Assembly: GCA_964342485.1 (NCBI GenBank) | Contig: CAYFFO010000019.1 | Location: 1-39,780 of the forward strand | Direction of reading: 5' to 3' | From: CAYFFO01 sp964342485 | GTDB lineage: Bacteria > Chloroflexota > Dehalococcoidia > Lucifugimonadales > CAJWER01 | DNA: 39,780 bases | In this document: in pieces, positions 1 to 8,731 of the stretch | Layout: every line of letters begins with the position of its first letter | Numbering within the stretch: position 1 is the first letter of the stretch | Translations under genes and position numbers: made by a program | Notes under the pieces: generated by a model | Database searches by the model: none | What the model was told of the DNA's origin: nothing | Seen by the model: the letters and a program-made list of their open reading frames with translations, nothing else

Positions 1-1
1 A

Positions 2-1276
2 AAGTGCGGTAACGAAAATTCAACCGATTTCCTGTTTTGTGGGAGTTGTGGTACATCCCTAATACTTTCTGCCAGTAACAGTGTTGTTACAGATCAGGAT
101 AATTCAATCAGATATCATGGATTGGATATGTTAAGAGGTACCGCTATGTTGCTCGGGATTGTTTTACATGCAGCACTGCCATATGTGCCTGATATAGAGA
201 AGTTTTGGCCTGCTGATGAAAACTCATCCGATGTTATATCTACCATCTTTCATTTCATACATATTTGGAGGATGCCATTATTTTTCATTCTAGCGGGCTT
301 TTTTGCTAATTTGCTTATTAGTAGTAAATCTTGGAAAAGTTGGTGGCAGAATAGATTATTACGTATAGTATTGCCTTCAATAGTGTTTGCACCCCTGATG
401 TCGCTAACACTGCCATGGATTTTCAAATATGGTAGAACAGGGGAATTCATCTTTTTTTATACCGGTGAAGGTCAACCTTTTCACTTGTGGTTTTTGTGGC
501 ATCTAATAATATTTACTTTAGTTACAGCGATATTAGGGCCAATATACTTACTGGGAGTAAGGAGCTTACACGGTTTAAATAAAATTGGATTGAGATTTAT
601 ATTACTCATGCTATATAAATCTAAGTCTATTGTATCTAGTATTGTGTTTCGATCCAGGTACCCGCTAGTTTTCATAATTCTTTGTTGTCTTATAAATGCG
701 AGAACCTGGGGTGAATTAATTTTAAATCCAGAAGCGAGTGGGCTATATTTCGTTCTTGGGTATAGTCTTTATGGAAACCCCACGCTATTTGCGCATCTTA
801 AAACCAACTGGAGTTTTTATTTGCTAGCAGCTATAGTTGGGTTTGTTGCCTACATGATCCTACATCTTGGAGGATTTAACAGTATTTTAAATAACACATC
901 AAAAGATGGTTACGAAATCAGTAAAACTATTTCTGATTTGTTAGAATTGTTTAAATATATATTCAGGAATATTTGTGCTGTTTTGTTTTCATATGCATTT
1001 ATTGGACTGGTGGAAAACAGATTCGGTTCTTACAATGCAAAATCGAGATTTGTTTCTGACGGGTCATATTGGATGTATTTAATACATTTGCCCATAGTTA
1101 CTTTGATTACGTTCTTAATGTTCAAGTTACGTATTCCAATTGAGATCAAGTTCTTAACTGCTATAACATTAACGTCCATAATTTGTTTGGTCACATATAA
1201 ATACGTGGTGCGGTCTACATTCATAGGGATTTTATTAAATGGGAGGCGATATCCTTTTAGAATATTTGGGCTATAG
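2..1276 (+). CDS. Zinc ribbon-acyltransferase 3 fusion membrane protein (5' end cut off)
   Basis: The frame is open from base 2, so the gene starts before the window; the internal TTG at 122 is unlikely to be its start. Bases 2-61 encode KCGNENSTDFLFCGSCGTSL, the second half of a short zinc ribbon of the CxxCG...FCxxCG type. A linker of about 20 residues follows. The rest (about 380 residues) is an acyltransferase-3 domain (PF01757 type, resembling OpgC/MdoC). It has the N-terminal GLDMLRG...GIVLHA signature, whose His in the first helix is conserved in the family, and about ten hydrophobic segments. Family members transfer acyl groups to sugars or glycans at the cytoplasmic membrane; the substrate here is unknown. 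A cupredoxin lipoprotein gene follows 73 bases downstream on the same strand. The family call is firm. The fusion is read directly from the frame. Confidence 0.85.
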   Translation, partial: KCGNENSTDFLFCGSCGTSLILSASNSVVTDQDNSIRYHGLDMLRGTAMLLGIVLHAALPYVPDIEKFWPADENSSDVISTIFHFIHIWRMPLFFILAGFFANLLISSKSWKSWWQNRLLRIVLPSIVFAPLMSLTLPWIFKYGRTGEFIFFYTGEGQPFHLWFLWHLIIFTLVTAILGPIYLLGVRSLHGLNKIGLRFILLMLYKSKSIVSSIVFRSRYPLVFIILCCLINARTWGELILNPEASGLYFVLGYSLYGNPTLFAHLKTNWSFYLLAAIVGFVAYMILHLGGFNSILNNTSKDGYEISKTISDLLELFKYIFRNICAVLFSYAFIGLVENRFGSYNAKSRFVSDGSYWMYLIHLPIVTLITFLMFKLRIPIEIKFLTAITLTSIICLVTYKYVVRSTFIGILLNGRRYPFRIFGL

Positions 1277-1349
1277 TAGGATTTGTTAAGTATTTGGATT
1301 GACAGGGTATCCTATAACCGATTTTAGTAAAAGTTGAGGCAATAATTGA

Positions 1350-1970
1350 ATGAAATATATGAGTATTATGGTATTCGTGATTGTGTTAATACTGGGTTGT
1401 TTGAGTTGTGGGAGTGATACCGCAGCACCCGATATTGATCCGGAGACACAGATCGGCACTCTTAACATCAGTATGGATGATTTCAAGTTTACTCCCGACA
1501 AAATTGATATAAAAGTGGGGCAGAGGATTCGGTTGGTGTTAAACAACAGTTCGGCAGCGAATGATCATAGTTTTTCAGTTGGTTATGGAATTATCGACCA
1601 AGATGATGGAGGAAAGGCATTTAAGACCGATTTATTCGAATCGGTTGAAGTGAATGTTGCCGGGTCCGTTAAATTAATCAAGTCTGGGACTACGTTGCTT
1701 ATCCATGATGGTAATGGAGATGTGGAAAATAATTGTGGCGGGTTTGTGATAGTCAAGTCTCCTTCCAGTGAGAGCACTATAATTGAATTCACAGTACCCA
1801 ATAAAATTGGAGAATTCGAATTCGCATCATTTGCAAATGGTGGGAGGGATTATAAAGACGGAATGAAGGGTTTGCTAAACGTTTTCCCCAAGGATGATGA
1901 TGCACGGAGTTGGCAAAACGAAGTTGGCAGTGCCTGGAGACAAAAACCTACACCCATACCAAATTGTTAA
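1350..1970 (+). CDS. Cupredoxin-fold lipoprotein lacking most copper ligands
   Basis: 206 residues. The N-terminus has a hydrophobic stretch ending ILGC at residues 14-17, a good lipobox, so the mature protein is probably lipid-anchored outside the membrane. The start has GAGG ten bases upstream; a second ATG lies three codons in. Residues 38-75 (MDDFKFTPDKIDIKVGQ, then NDHSFSV) match the first half of a plastocyanin/azurin-type domain, including the first His ligand. The C-terminal loop that normally supplies Cys, His and Met reads FASFANGG...DGMKG, so Met is kept but Cys and the second His are missing. A normal type 1 copper site is therefore unlikely. The 29213-29677 protein has the complete set. 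Its role is unknown; it could be a structural or ligand-binding cupredoxin relic. Confidence 0.7.
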   Translation: MKYMSIMVFVIVLILGCLSCGSDTAAPDIDPETQIGTLNISMDDFKFTPDKIDIKVGQRIRLVLNNSSAANDHSFSVGYGIIDQDDGGKAFKTDLFESVEVNVAGSVKLIKSGTTLLIHDGNGDVENNCGGFVIVKSPSSESTIIEFTVPNKIGEFEFASFANGGRDYKDGMKGLLNVFPKDDDARSWQNEVGSAWRQKPTPIPNC

Positions 1971-2040
1971 CCAGATGTCTCATAATATTTTATTCAATAG
2001 ACTCGTAATCTCTTTATCACTACCACTCTTTCTTTCCTAC

Positions 2041-2095
2041 GTTCCTAAACTGTTGTCTTGAAAATCTCACCAGATTTTTTTATCAGAGCTCTTAA
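2041..2095 (+). repeat. 55-base direct copy, left side of gap 1
   Basis: Identical base for base to 2196-2250, with exactly 100 N between the two. This is what results when two contigs that overlap by a 55-base assembly word are scaffolded without merging. It is most likely an assembly artefact, not a biological repeat. Confidence 0.9.
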
Positions 2096-2195
2096 NNNNN
2101 NNNNNNNNNNNNNNNNNNNNNNNNNNNNNNNNNNNNNNNNNNNNNNNNNNNNNNNNNNNNNNNNNNNNNNNNNNNNNNNNNNNNNNNNNNNNNNN

Positions 2196-2250
2196 GTTCC
2201 TAAACTGTTGTCTTGAAAATCTCACCAGATTTTTTTATCAGAGCTCTTAA
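2196..2250 (+). repeat. 55-base direct copy, right side of gap 1
   Basis: The second identical copy of 2041-2095. The 62 bases that follow lead directly into the Shine-Dalgarno and start of the 2313 gene. Confidence 0.9.
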
Positions 2251-2312
2251 TTTGGAAGGGTAATTGTTAAAACAGGTTCCATAATATATCTTTGAGTTTA
2301 CGGAGGGAAAGG

Positions 2313-4250
2313 ATGATAACTATACAAGCTACCGTTCCTTGTACCCAAGCTCCTTCTTGGGCTGTGTGGGAACGCAAGCTTATTGTATTGATGGAACAAT
2401 CTGTACATCCTTTTTTGGAGAAATACACGCGTGAGGATGGGTCTCTAATCTGGGGTATGGAGCTAGAGACTCGCGATGGTGCAGACGATTTCTATGAAAG
2501 TTTTTATAACTGGCCATTACTTTATCTGTTGGGTGGGGGAGACCACCTGTTCAGGCTCGGAGTTAGACAATGGGAGGCGGTAACGAAACAATTAAGTCAT
2601 ATGGATATGTTGGCGAAAGAATATGAAAAAGGTTACGACTGGTTCCATCAAGGTGAGAGCTGCCTTTATTTCTACTTTCTTTGTATGGCTGATCCTACCA
2701 ACCCTACGATAATTGATCGGGCACGCCGTTTTGCCGGTTTCTATTTGAACGAGGATCCTGATGCTCAAAACTATGATCCTGATCTAAAGCTTATACGAGC
2801 TCCTCACAATGGCAGTTTAGGGCCCAGGTGGGGGCTAATGGATGGAGACCCAGTCTTATCTTGGTCTTTTCGGATGCGCCATTATGGGCTTCCATTTGAA
2901 GATGTTCCTGGTATAAGGACCTACGACGATCTTAAAGATCCAGAGCTTGCTAGACGTATGGGGCAGGTAATGTTAGAACGAATGGGTAGCGGGGATGTAA
3001 CCGCTAATTTATTGTGTACAAGTTTAGTAACGAATGCCTATTTACTTACTGGAGAGGAAAAGTATCGTAAGTGGGTATTGGAATATGTGGATGCGTGGTC
3101 TGAACGTTCACAGCAGAATGGGGGGTTATTACCTGATAACGTAGGGCTATCTGGAGAGGTTGGAGAAAATAACAAAGGTAAGTGGTATGGAGGAAATTAT
3201 GGATGGACGTGGCCTCATGGGTTTTACAATATTGCACAGGCAGCTATAGTTGGTGCATCAAACGCATATCTTTTAAGTGCTGATTCCAACTATCTTAATT
3301 TAGCTCGTACGCAAATCGATCATGTTTTGAATCGAGGTGATATTAGGGATGTAAGTGAACTCGAAATGAGTCTTGGAAATCTTGAAGACCTTGAACGGTG
3401 GATTGGAATCTTTGAATCTTTAGAGGAGAACAAGGAAACTTTTGTTGTTCCTTATAGATATGGGGATAATGGCTGGTTTGATTATCAACCTATGACAATT
3501 ATGTTTCCAGCGGCTGTTTGGAATATTTCGATGGCCGCTTCTGACTGGCAATCAATAGAGAGGATTCGGCATGCCAGTAAATATGATTGGAATCTGGTTC
3601 ATTCCTTTCGTACCAAGGAAGATAGCGGTCACGAACAGCCATGGTTAAGATTTTTGGAAGGAGAGAATCCCTCTTACCCTGAATTTATTTTGAGGGCTAG
3701 TTATGATCAGGTGTGTCGTAGGCTTGATTCTATACGGCAGGACAATGAAGATTTGATGAAAGTTCATATTCATCACTGGCAGAATCTAAATCCAGTGCTT
3801 ACCGAATCGTTGATACAACTTACACTGGGTGCGCCACAGATCATGTATAATGGAGGGTTATTGATTTGTAGAGTACGTTATTTTGACCTAGATCGGCGGC
3901 GTCCTGGTTTACCAGAAGATATAGCTGCCCTGGTAGAAAAACTCGAAGAAAAACGAACAGTTATCAGGCTGGTTAATTTAAATTCTGTTCACAGTCGCAA
4001 TGTCGTGATACAGGCAGGAGCTTTTGGCGAGCATAGTTTTGGTTCTGTACGTTATAGTACCGATTTAAATAGGCATTCGAGACATATTGGTAATTGTTCC
4101 CAAACTGATTTAGAAGCTGGTCAATATATTTCAGTCGTCAACGATAATATATTCCATTTGCATATGCCACCGAAGAAAGAAATTATTTTGGATTTGGAAA
4201 CTGAACGCTATGTCAATCGTCCGTCCTATGAATTTCCCTGGAATCGATAA
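2313..4250 (+). CDS. Predicted alpha/alpha-toroid protein, glycosidase- or lyase-like, function unknown
   Basis: 645 residues from ATG 2313. An in-frame TTG lies at 2292, but GGAGG at 2302-2306 stands six bases before the ATG, so I chose the ATG. The protein has no signal peptide. Its first 350 residues are a series of helical hairpins with regularly spaced aromatic and acidic residues (DGADDFYESFYNWPLLYLL; YDWFHQGESCLYFYF; GDVTANLLCTSLVTNAYLLTGEEKYRKW; GYGWTWPHG-like NYGWTWPHGFYNIAQAA). This is the texture of six-hairpin glycosidases and alginate- or heparin-lyase toroid domains. The last 150 residues look beta-rich. I do not recognise the specific family. A carbohydrate-active role is inferred from fold style and from the sugar-related genes elsewhere in the window. 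Confidence 0.6.
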   Translation: MITIQATVPCTQAPSWAVWERKLIVLMEQSVHPFLEKYTREDGSLIWGMELETRDGADDFYESFYNWPLLYLLGGGDHLFRLGVRQWEAVTKQLSHMDMLAKEYEKGYDWFHQGESCLYFYFLCMADPTNPTIIDRARRFAGFYLNEDPDAQNYDPDLKLIRAPHNGSLGPRWGLMDGDPVLSWSFRMRHYGLPFEDVPGIRTYDDLKDPELARRMGQVMLERMGSGDVTANLLCTSLVTNAYLLTGEEKYRKWVLEYVDAWSERSQQNGGLLPDNVGLSGEVGENNKGKWYGGNYGWTWPHGFYNIAQAAIVGASNAYLLSADSNYLNLARTQIDHVLNRGDIRDVSELEMSLGNLEDLERWIGIFESLEENKETFVVPYRYGDNGWFDYQPMTIMFPAAVWNISMAASDWQSIERIRHASKYDWNLVHSFRTKEDSGHEQPWLRFLEGENPSYPEFILRASYDQVCRRLDSIRQDNEDLMKVHIHHWQNLNPVLTESLIQLTLGAPQIMYNGGLLICRVRYFDLDRRRPGLPEDIAALVEKLEEKRTVIRLVNLNSVHSRNVVIQAGAFGEHSFGSVRYSTDLNRHSRHIGNCSQTDLEAGQYISVVNDNIFHLHMPPKKEIILDLETERYVNRPSYEFPWNR

Positions 4251-4304
4251 ACATAAAAAATAGTGCAATCTGATCTTTTTGTTCTAAATTGCTTGCTTTT
4301 TCGA

Positions 4305-5510
4305 TTAATGTCTAACTTTTCCAATCTCACTGTGCATTAATGGCTGTGACAGGAAATCTTCTGTATCAAAATTTTCAAACCGGTTTGTACTGTAAAGATC
4401 GGTATTGAACCTGGTTCCCCCGTCAACGACATGTTCTGCTATTAGCAGGCCTGAAACTGGGTTATACGCGAAACCTCCAGAGTGAAAATTTGTTCCTACG
4501 TAAAGACCTTTAATGTTTGGTACCGGGCCAATCACAGGTTGGACATCTTGCGACAAGCTAATTAGGCCCACAGTATGATAATCCCAATCAACTTCTTTAA
4601 GGAGCTCGGTACGGTTAGTCATATTTTCTTTAATGTAAGGCAATGCTCTTGGATCAGGTTCCAATTCATCTACACTAAAGTTAGGGCCATGCATTTCAAA
4701 AGCGGTGGAATCATGGTTTCCTGTACCAACAAGTAACCGGTTATCGTCTGTAGGCCTGATGTACGAATTAAAGATGTTATCGTTGATAACTGGTAATTGG
4801 ATCGGCTTATTTAATGGTTTGGTTACAAATCGCTCATGTACAAAATTCTTGTAAGGTATTTCAAATCCAACTGGTGATAATAGATGGTTTGTCCATGCGT
4901 TAACTGTACAAACTACTGCATCTGATTTAATAGTTTCATTTTCTGTTATGACAGCATTTATTTGACTATTAAATATTTCAAATCCGGTAACCGGTTCATT
5001 CTCACGGAATACTACACCCATGTCCTCTAGTTTGGTTCTTAGAGCAGGTATATATTTGTGAGGTTCAGAGTAACCGCCTCTGAGATCAAGGACACCGTAA
5101 TCAGTTTTGTTGACTTCTATGTCTGGAAAACGATCGGTTATTTCTTTACCATTAAGTATTTCAAATGAAGCACCTAGTTTTTTCTGTAAATCCCAATGCT
5201 TAGCTACTCTGCTAATTTCTTGAGTTGTAAACAAGTTCATACATCCAACCTGATGGTATTGATAGCCATCTAACATCTTATCGAAGCGCTCAAACATATC
5301 AATGCTGATGGCTCTGGCACGAATAGCCGTTTCTTTTGGCATCAACATAGTGACAATGCCGCCAGCCTGAAGACTGGATCCACCACCAACCGTACCCTTA
5401 TCTACTATAACCACGCTCTCTACACCTTTCTCTACAAGATGGAAAGCGGTACTTAGTCCGGTAACACCGGCCCCGATAATTACAACTGATTGTGGGTTAG
5501 TAATAGACAT
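4305..5510 (-). CDS. FAD-dependent oxidoreductase, DAO family (sarcosine/glycine oxidase-like)
   Basis: 401 residues. The N-terminal VVIIGAGVTGLSTAFHL is the GxGxxG dinucleotide-binding motif of the DAO family (PF01266). It is followed by the FAD-contacting acidic residue in VVIVDKG and a GGGSSLQAGG segment. The C-terminus has the typical GLYVGTNFHSGGFAYNPVSGLLIAEHV FAD-binding ending. Such enzymes oxidise secondary or primary amino acids, or similar amines, to imines and reduce an electron acceptor. The substrate cannot be read from the sequence. The protein has no signal peptide. The gene converges on the 2313-4250 gene (54 bases between stops) and diverges from the repeat membrane protein at 5614. 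The start is ATG with only a weak ribosome site. A second DAO protein lies at 38062-39213. Confidence 0.85.
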   Translation of the reverse strand: MSITNPQSVVIIGAGVTGLSTAFHLVEKGVESVVIVDKGTVGGGSSLQAGGIVTMLMPKETAIRARAISIDMFERFDKMLDGYQYHQVGCMNLFTTQEISRVAKHWDLQKKLGASFEILNGKEITDRFPDIEVNKTDYGVLDLRGGYSEPHKYIPALRTKLEDMGVVFRENEPVTGFEIFNSQINAVITENETIKSDAVVCTVNAWTNHLLSPVGFEIPYKNFVHERFVTKPLNKPIQLPVINDNIFNSYIRPTDDNRLLVGTGNHDSTAFEMHGPNFSVDELEPDPRALPYIKENMTNRTELLKEVDWDYHTVGLISLSQDVQPVIGPVPNIKGLYVGTNFHSGGFAYNPVSGLLIAEHVVDGGTRFNTDLYSTNRFENFDTEDFLSQPLMHSEIGKVRH

Positions 5511-5537
5511 TGACTTGAAATCTCATATTATCATATC

Positions 5538-5567
5538 AGTTCTATCTAACTCAGATAGGAACTTTTT
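5538..5567 (+). terminator. Hairpin followed by T-run in a divergent intergenic region
   Basis: A 10-base arm at 5538-5547 pairs with 5553-5563 (one bulged G) around a 5-base loop, and TTTTT follows at 5563-5567. The shape is that of an intrinsic terminator on the plus strand, yet no plus-strand gene ends upstream; the nearest plus-strand gene starts at 5614. It may stop antisense transcription from the minus-strand gene region, or it may be chance. TATAAT at 5573-5578 lies just downstream and could be the -10 box of the 5614 gene. Confidence 0.35.
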
Positions 5568-5613
5568 AGCTTTATAATAGGATTATGCGTTTCTATAAAA
5601 GGGTAATAATCAT

Positions 5614-7542
5614 ATGATTTGGGTTAGACGAGCCTTAGCTACCTCACTTGCTTGTATTCTGATTGTATTTTTATTCATCACGATATTATCGATCAGAATT
5701 GAATTTACTTTTTTGAATCATAAGTTTTATCTTGATGTTTTACAACGAAACCAAATTTACAATTTTGTTTCGTCAGAGATTCCTTACACTGTTTTAGAAG
5801 ACTCCGAACAAATTAATACCGATGTATTTATGATTGATGACATTCCTTGGCTATTAGCAAGTCTAGATTCTGAAGATATAGTCGCCTCTTTTTCCAGAGT
5901 ATTTCCACCTGATGCTCTTCAATCCTCAGTTGAAGAAATATTCACCCAAATAATCCCTTATATTACCAATAGGGACGATAAATTTATCTTGGTTTTAGAT
6001 TTTAACCAGGAATTTTCCAGGTTAACCGATGAAATAAAGATAGTTTTAAGTAAAACAGAGACTCAGAAACTGCTAAAAGACAAATATCTTGATCTGATTA
6101 CCGATGATTTAGTGAAAACAGGATTACCATTTGATATAAAAGTTTCCAGTAAACAGGTAGGTTCTTTTATAGATCGCGTTTTTACTCCGGAATGGGTCAA
6201 TCAACAGGTGCATAATAGTATTGATGAGTTAGTAAGATATCTTATTGGCAGGGAGGATAGTTTTCAGTTATCAATCGAATTGCAGAACAGAGTTGAAATT
6301 ATAGTGAACGAAACTGAAGTTTTACTCAGAGAATCTGAAGTTTACCCATTACTATATTATGAGATTATCTTGCCAACTTTAACGGAAATTTTAGATCAAA
6401 AGCTTGATTTAAATTTTGGCCTATCAATTACAGAAAATGAGATATTAGATTTAATTCGTGAGGGAGTTTCTGAAAAGTGGATGCAAAATCAATCTGAACT
6501 GGTAATTTATAGCTTGAGTCCTTATTTGATTGGGCAGACTGATACGATAGACTTTGTAATTGATATTTCCAGTCAGAAACCGGAAATACGAAATGGAATT
6601 AAGGCATTGATTTCAACACGCTTAAGAGATCAAATCGAGTTAATTCCTCAATGTGATTTAGATCGGCAACCATTGTATTCGCCTGAAGGTTTGCCCGACT
6701 GCATTCCTGTAGACTTGATGACCTCCGAAATTATGCGTGATTTAGAAACCGATGTTATCAATGTAACTGAATTTGTTCTGAATTCGGTTCCCGACGAGCT
6801 TCATTTCCATGAAGGATTAATTCACAATAGGATTGGATTTACGGGAGAGAATAATGATCGGAATGAGATTGATAAATTTCGAAAATTGATTAAAGAAGGC
6901 TGGATATATACGGATCAAGATTTACGTCACAATCTGATCCATGGTTTTTTTGGAATCGATGCTTATAGAAATGTTAACGGCGAAAATAGCGTTGTGAAAC
7001 TTGATGAATTTCGCTCATTAATGTCTGAAGGATGGATATACACACATAAAAAACTGAGGAAAGATATTGTAGATCTGTTTGGTCGAGAAGGTCTTGATAG
7101 TTTTGATAGGTGGAGATATTTGTCAGAATTGTTCAGGTCGCTTAAATACTTTTTATATGCCATTGTTATCTTGTTAATGGTCGGCATAGGTTTTATAGGA
7201 GGACGAAGTTGGCATGCTAGATTATTATGGGGCACAGGTCCATTGTTTTTTGGTGCGATATCAATTTATTTTATAACTTCAATAAGTTATTCAATATTCC
7301 TGTTGCCAGAATTGTCAAAGATCAATGACACGATAGCAAATGAAGTACTGCCTGGTAGATTGCAGATCACCGAGCAACTGATAGCAAGTAAAATGTCTGA
7401 ACTTATAGATTTATCGGTAACTGAGTTCTTGTCTGGATTAATGTCATATAGCTTGATAGTGAGCTTGTTTTCTTTGTTAGCAATAATATGCATTCTTATC
7501 GGGATGTTTTTGACTGGTCGTAGGTCCACAGATTCGATTTGA
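5614..7542 (+). CDS. Membrane-anchored protein with three internal repeats, function unknown
   Basis: 642 residues. A hydrophobic segment lies at about 8-28, then a hydrophilic region of about 480 residues, then three more hydrophobic segments at about 511-530, 537-563 and 610-634. The large middle part is presumably outside the cytoplasm. It contains three tandem units of about 94 residues starting near 98, 191 and 286. Each unit shows a W/A-x-x-x-x-V start, then YLIGREDSF-like and IELQNRV-like segments (YITNRDDKFILVLDF, YLIGREDSFQLSIEL, YLIGQTDTIDFVIDI). A second repeat pair at 419-443 and 462-486 shares KFRKLIKEGWIYT / EFRSLMSEGWIYT. Two Cys (about 347 and 363) lie in a short insertion. 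I do not recognise the family. ATG 5614 has AAAAGGG about ten bases upstream. Confidence 0.75.
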   Translation: MIWVRRALATSLACILIVFLFITILSIRIEFTFLNHKFYLDVLQRNQIYNFVSSEIPYTVLEDSEQINTDVFMIDDIPWLLASLDSEDIVASFSRVFPPDALQSSVEEIFTQIIPYITNRDDKFILVLDFNQEFSRLTDEIKIVLSKTETQKLLKDKYLDLITDDLVKTGLPFDIKVSSKQVGSFIDRVFTPEWVNQQVHNSIDELVRYLIGREDSFQLSIELQNRVEIIVNETEVLLRESEVYPLLYYEIILPTLTEILDQKLDLNFGLSITENEILDLIREGVSEKWMQNQSELVIYSLSPYLIGQTDTIDFVIDISSQKPEIRNGIKALISTRLRDQIELIPQCDLDRQPLYSPEGLPDCIPVDLMTSEIMRDLETDVINVTEFVLNSVPDELHFHEGLIHNRIGFTGENNDRNEIDKFRKLIKEGWIYTDQDLRHNLIHGFFGIDAYRNVNGENSVVKLDEFRSLMSEGWIYTHKKLRKDIVDLFGREGLDSFDRWRYLSELFRSLKYFLYAIVILLMVGIGFIGGRSWHARLLWGTGPLFFGAISIYFITSISYSIFLLPELSKINDTIANEVLPGRLQITEQLIASKMSELIDLSVTEFLSGLMSYSLIVSLFSLLAIICILIGMFLTGRRSTDSI

Positions 7543-7653
7543 ATTCATTATCAAATTTATCAATAAATACTAAACAGGCAGCTATAAGTCTCTGTTAGGT
7601 TTGACTGATCGGCTATACTTTTTCAAAACCAAAACTTGGAGATTATCTAAATC

Positions 7654-8643
7654 ATGGCTAATAAGCTAAAAGAAAGTAGAAAATTTGGTTGGGCTTTAAT
7701 TGGTTGCGGTAATGCCGGTAGAACTCACCTACGTGGAGCGCAAACAACACCTAATGTAGAAATCATTGGATTTTGTGATGTGAATCAAGTATCGGCACAG
7801 AGATTTGCCAGTGATATTAAAGAGTCTTACCACACAAACGATCCTTCAGATATATTCAATGATCCAAGGATAGATATTATATCTATTGCTACGTCACACA
7901 GTACGCATGCAGATTTAGCTATTGGTGCCCTTCGTGCTGGTAAACATATTTGGTTGGAAAAACCAATGGCCATGACGAAACGTGACTGCATTCGTATTAA
8001 AGAGGTTCTTGACTCATCAGGTAAGAAGATGATGATCAATTTTTCGATAAGGTTTTCAGGGGCTGCCCGTGCAATTAAAGACAGGATCAAATCCAAAGTG
8101 AGTCACGGTCAATGTATGATGAAACCTGCTGATTTAACCCAATGGAGATGGGATCCTAAAGAAGGTGGTGGCCCACTTTATGATGTTGGAGTACATGCCT
8201 TGGATTTTTTGTGTTGGATTCATGATGCTAAGCCTGTTGAAGTGAATGCTGTGGGAGGACAGGTTACTCACCCCGATCAGTTTGGAGAATCTGGTTTGGT
8301 TGACACGGTGGCCGCTACAATTAGATTCAATGACGGCTCTGTATCTACGTTTCTAATGAGTGATGCAGGAAGTAATCCAGCAGTATCAAAATGGTTTTTC
8401 GAATTCTATGACGGTGAACACTCGGTGGTTCTGGATGAGCATTTTTCAAGGGCACGTTTTTCAAATGGAGACGTTGTTATGCCTCCTCCAATCGATCGAC
8501 TTCCATTGCTGATAGAGGCTATTCAAAATGACACAGAGCCTTATGTATCAGCCGGTGCAGGTATGGTTGCCACAGAATTGGTTGAGAAGATCGCACTTTC
8601 GATACACACCAAGAGTCCGCAAAGGATTGAATTTGCCGATTGA
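7654..8643 (+). CDS. Gfo/Idh/MocA family NAD(P)-dependent oxidoreductase
   Basis: 329 residues. The N-terminal Rossmann domain opens WALIGCGNAGRTHLRG (GxGxxG), the second strand ends IIGFCDV, and WLEKPMAMT carries the catalytic Lys of the EKP motif. The C-terminal domain has GGGPLYDVGVHALDFLCWI, with the family's DxGxHxxD pattern. Members oxidise or epimerise hydroxyl groups of sugars, inositols or related polyols with bound NAD(P). The substrate is not determinable. GGAG lies about a dozen bases before the ATG. The protein is cytoplasmic. The gene stands alone between the repeat membrane protein and a BI-1 homologue, all on the plus strand. Confidence 0.9.
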   Translation: MANKLKESRKFGWALIGCGNAGRTHLRGAQTTPNVEIIGFCDVNQVSAQRFASDIKESYHTNDPSDIFNDPRIDIISIATSHSTHADLAIGALRAGKHIWLEKPMAMTKRDCIRIKEVLDSSGKKMMINFSIRFSGAARAIKDRIKSKVSHGQCMMKPADLTQWRWDPKEGGGPLYDVGVHALDFLCWIHDAKPVEVNAVGGQVTHPDQFGESGLVDTVAATIRFNDGSVSTFLMSDAGSNPAVSKWFFEFYDGEHSVVLDEHFSRARFSNGDVVMPPPIDRLPLLIEAIQNDTEPYVSAGAGMVATELVEKIALSIHTKSPQRIEFAD

Positions 8644-8731
8644 AACAAGTGATATACCTAGAAAATGGATTACGTTTAATCTATTTTATTTATGGAATAA
8701 TTATTGATCATGGAGGCTAGTATAAGATTGT

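Larger units (their letters stand above)
1971..2312. other. Intergenic stretch containing a 100-N scaffold gap
   Basis: The 342 bases between the cupredoxin lipoprotein and the next start codon contain 100 N at 2096-2195, flanked by two identical 55-base copies. If the copies are one sequence, the real intergenic distance is about 187 bases. I see no RNA gene or convincing promoter. The pyrimidine-rich stretch at 2010-2040 and the T-run inside the 55-mer do not form a clear terminator. Confidence 0.7.

Noticed and set aside
2041..2250. Treating the 55-base copies as a biological direct repeat or insertion-site duplication
   Set aside because: The same 55-base length and 100-N spacer recur at a second unrelated locus, which points to scaffolding.
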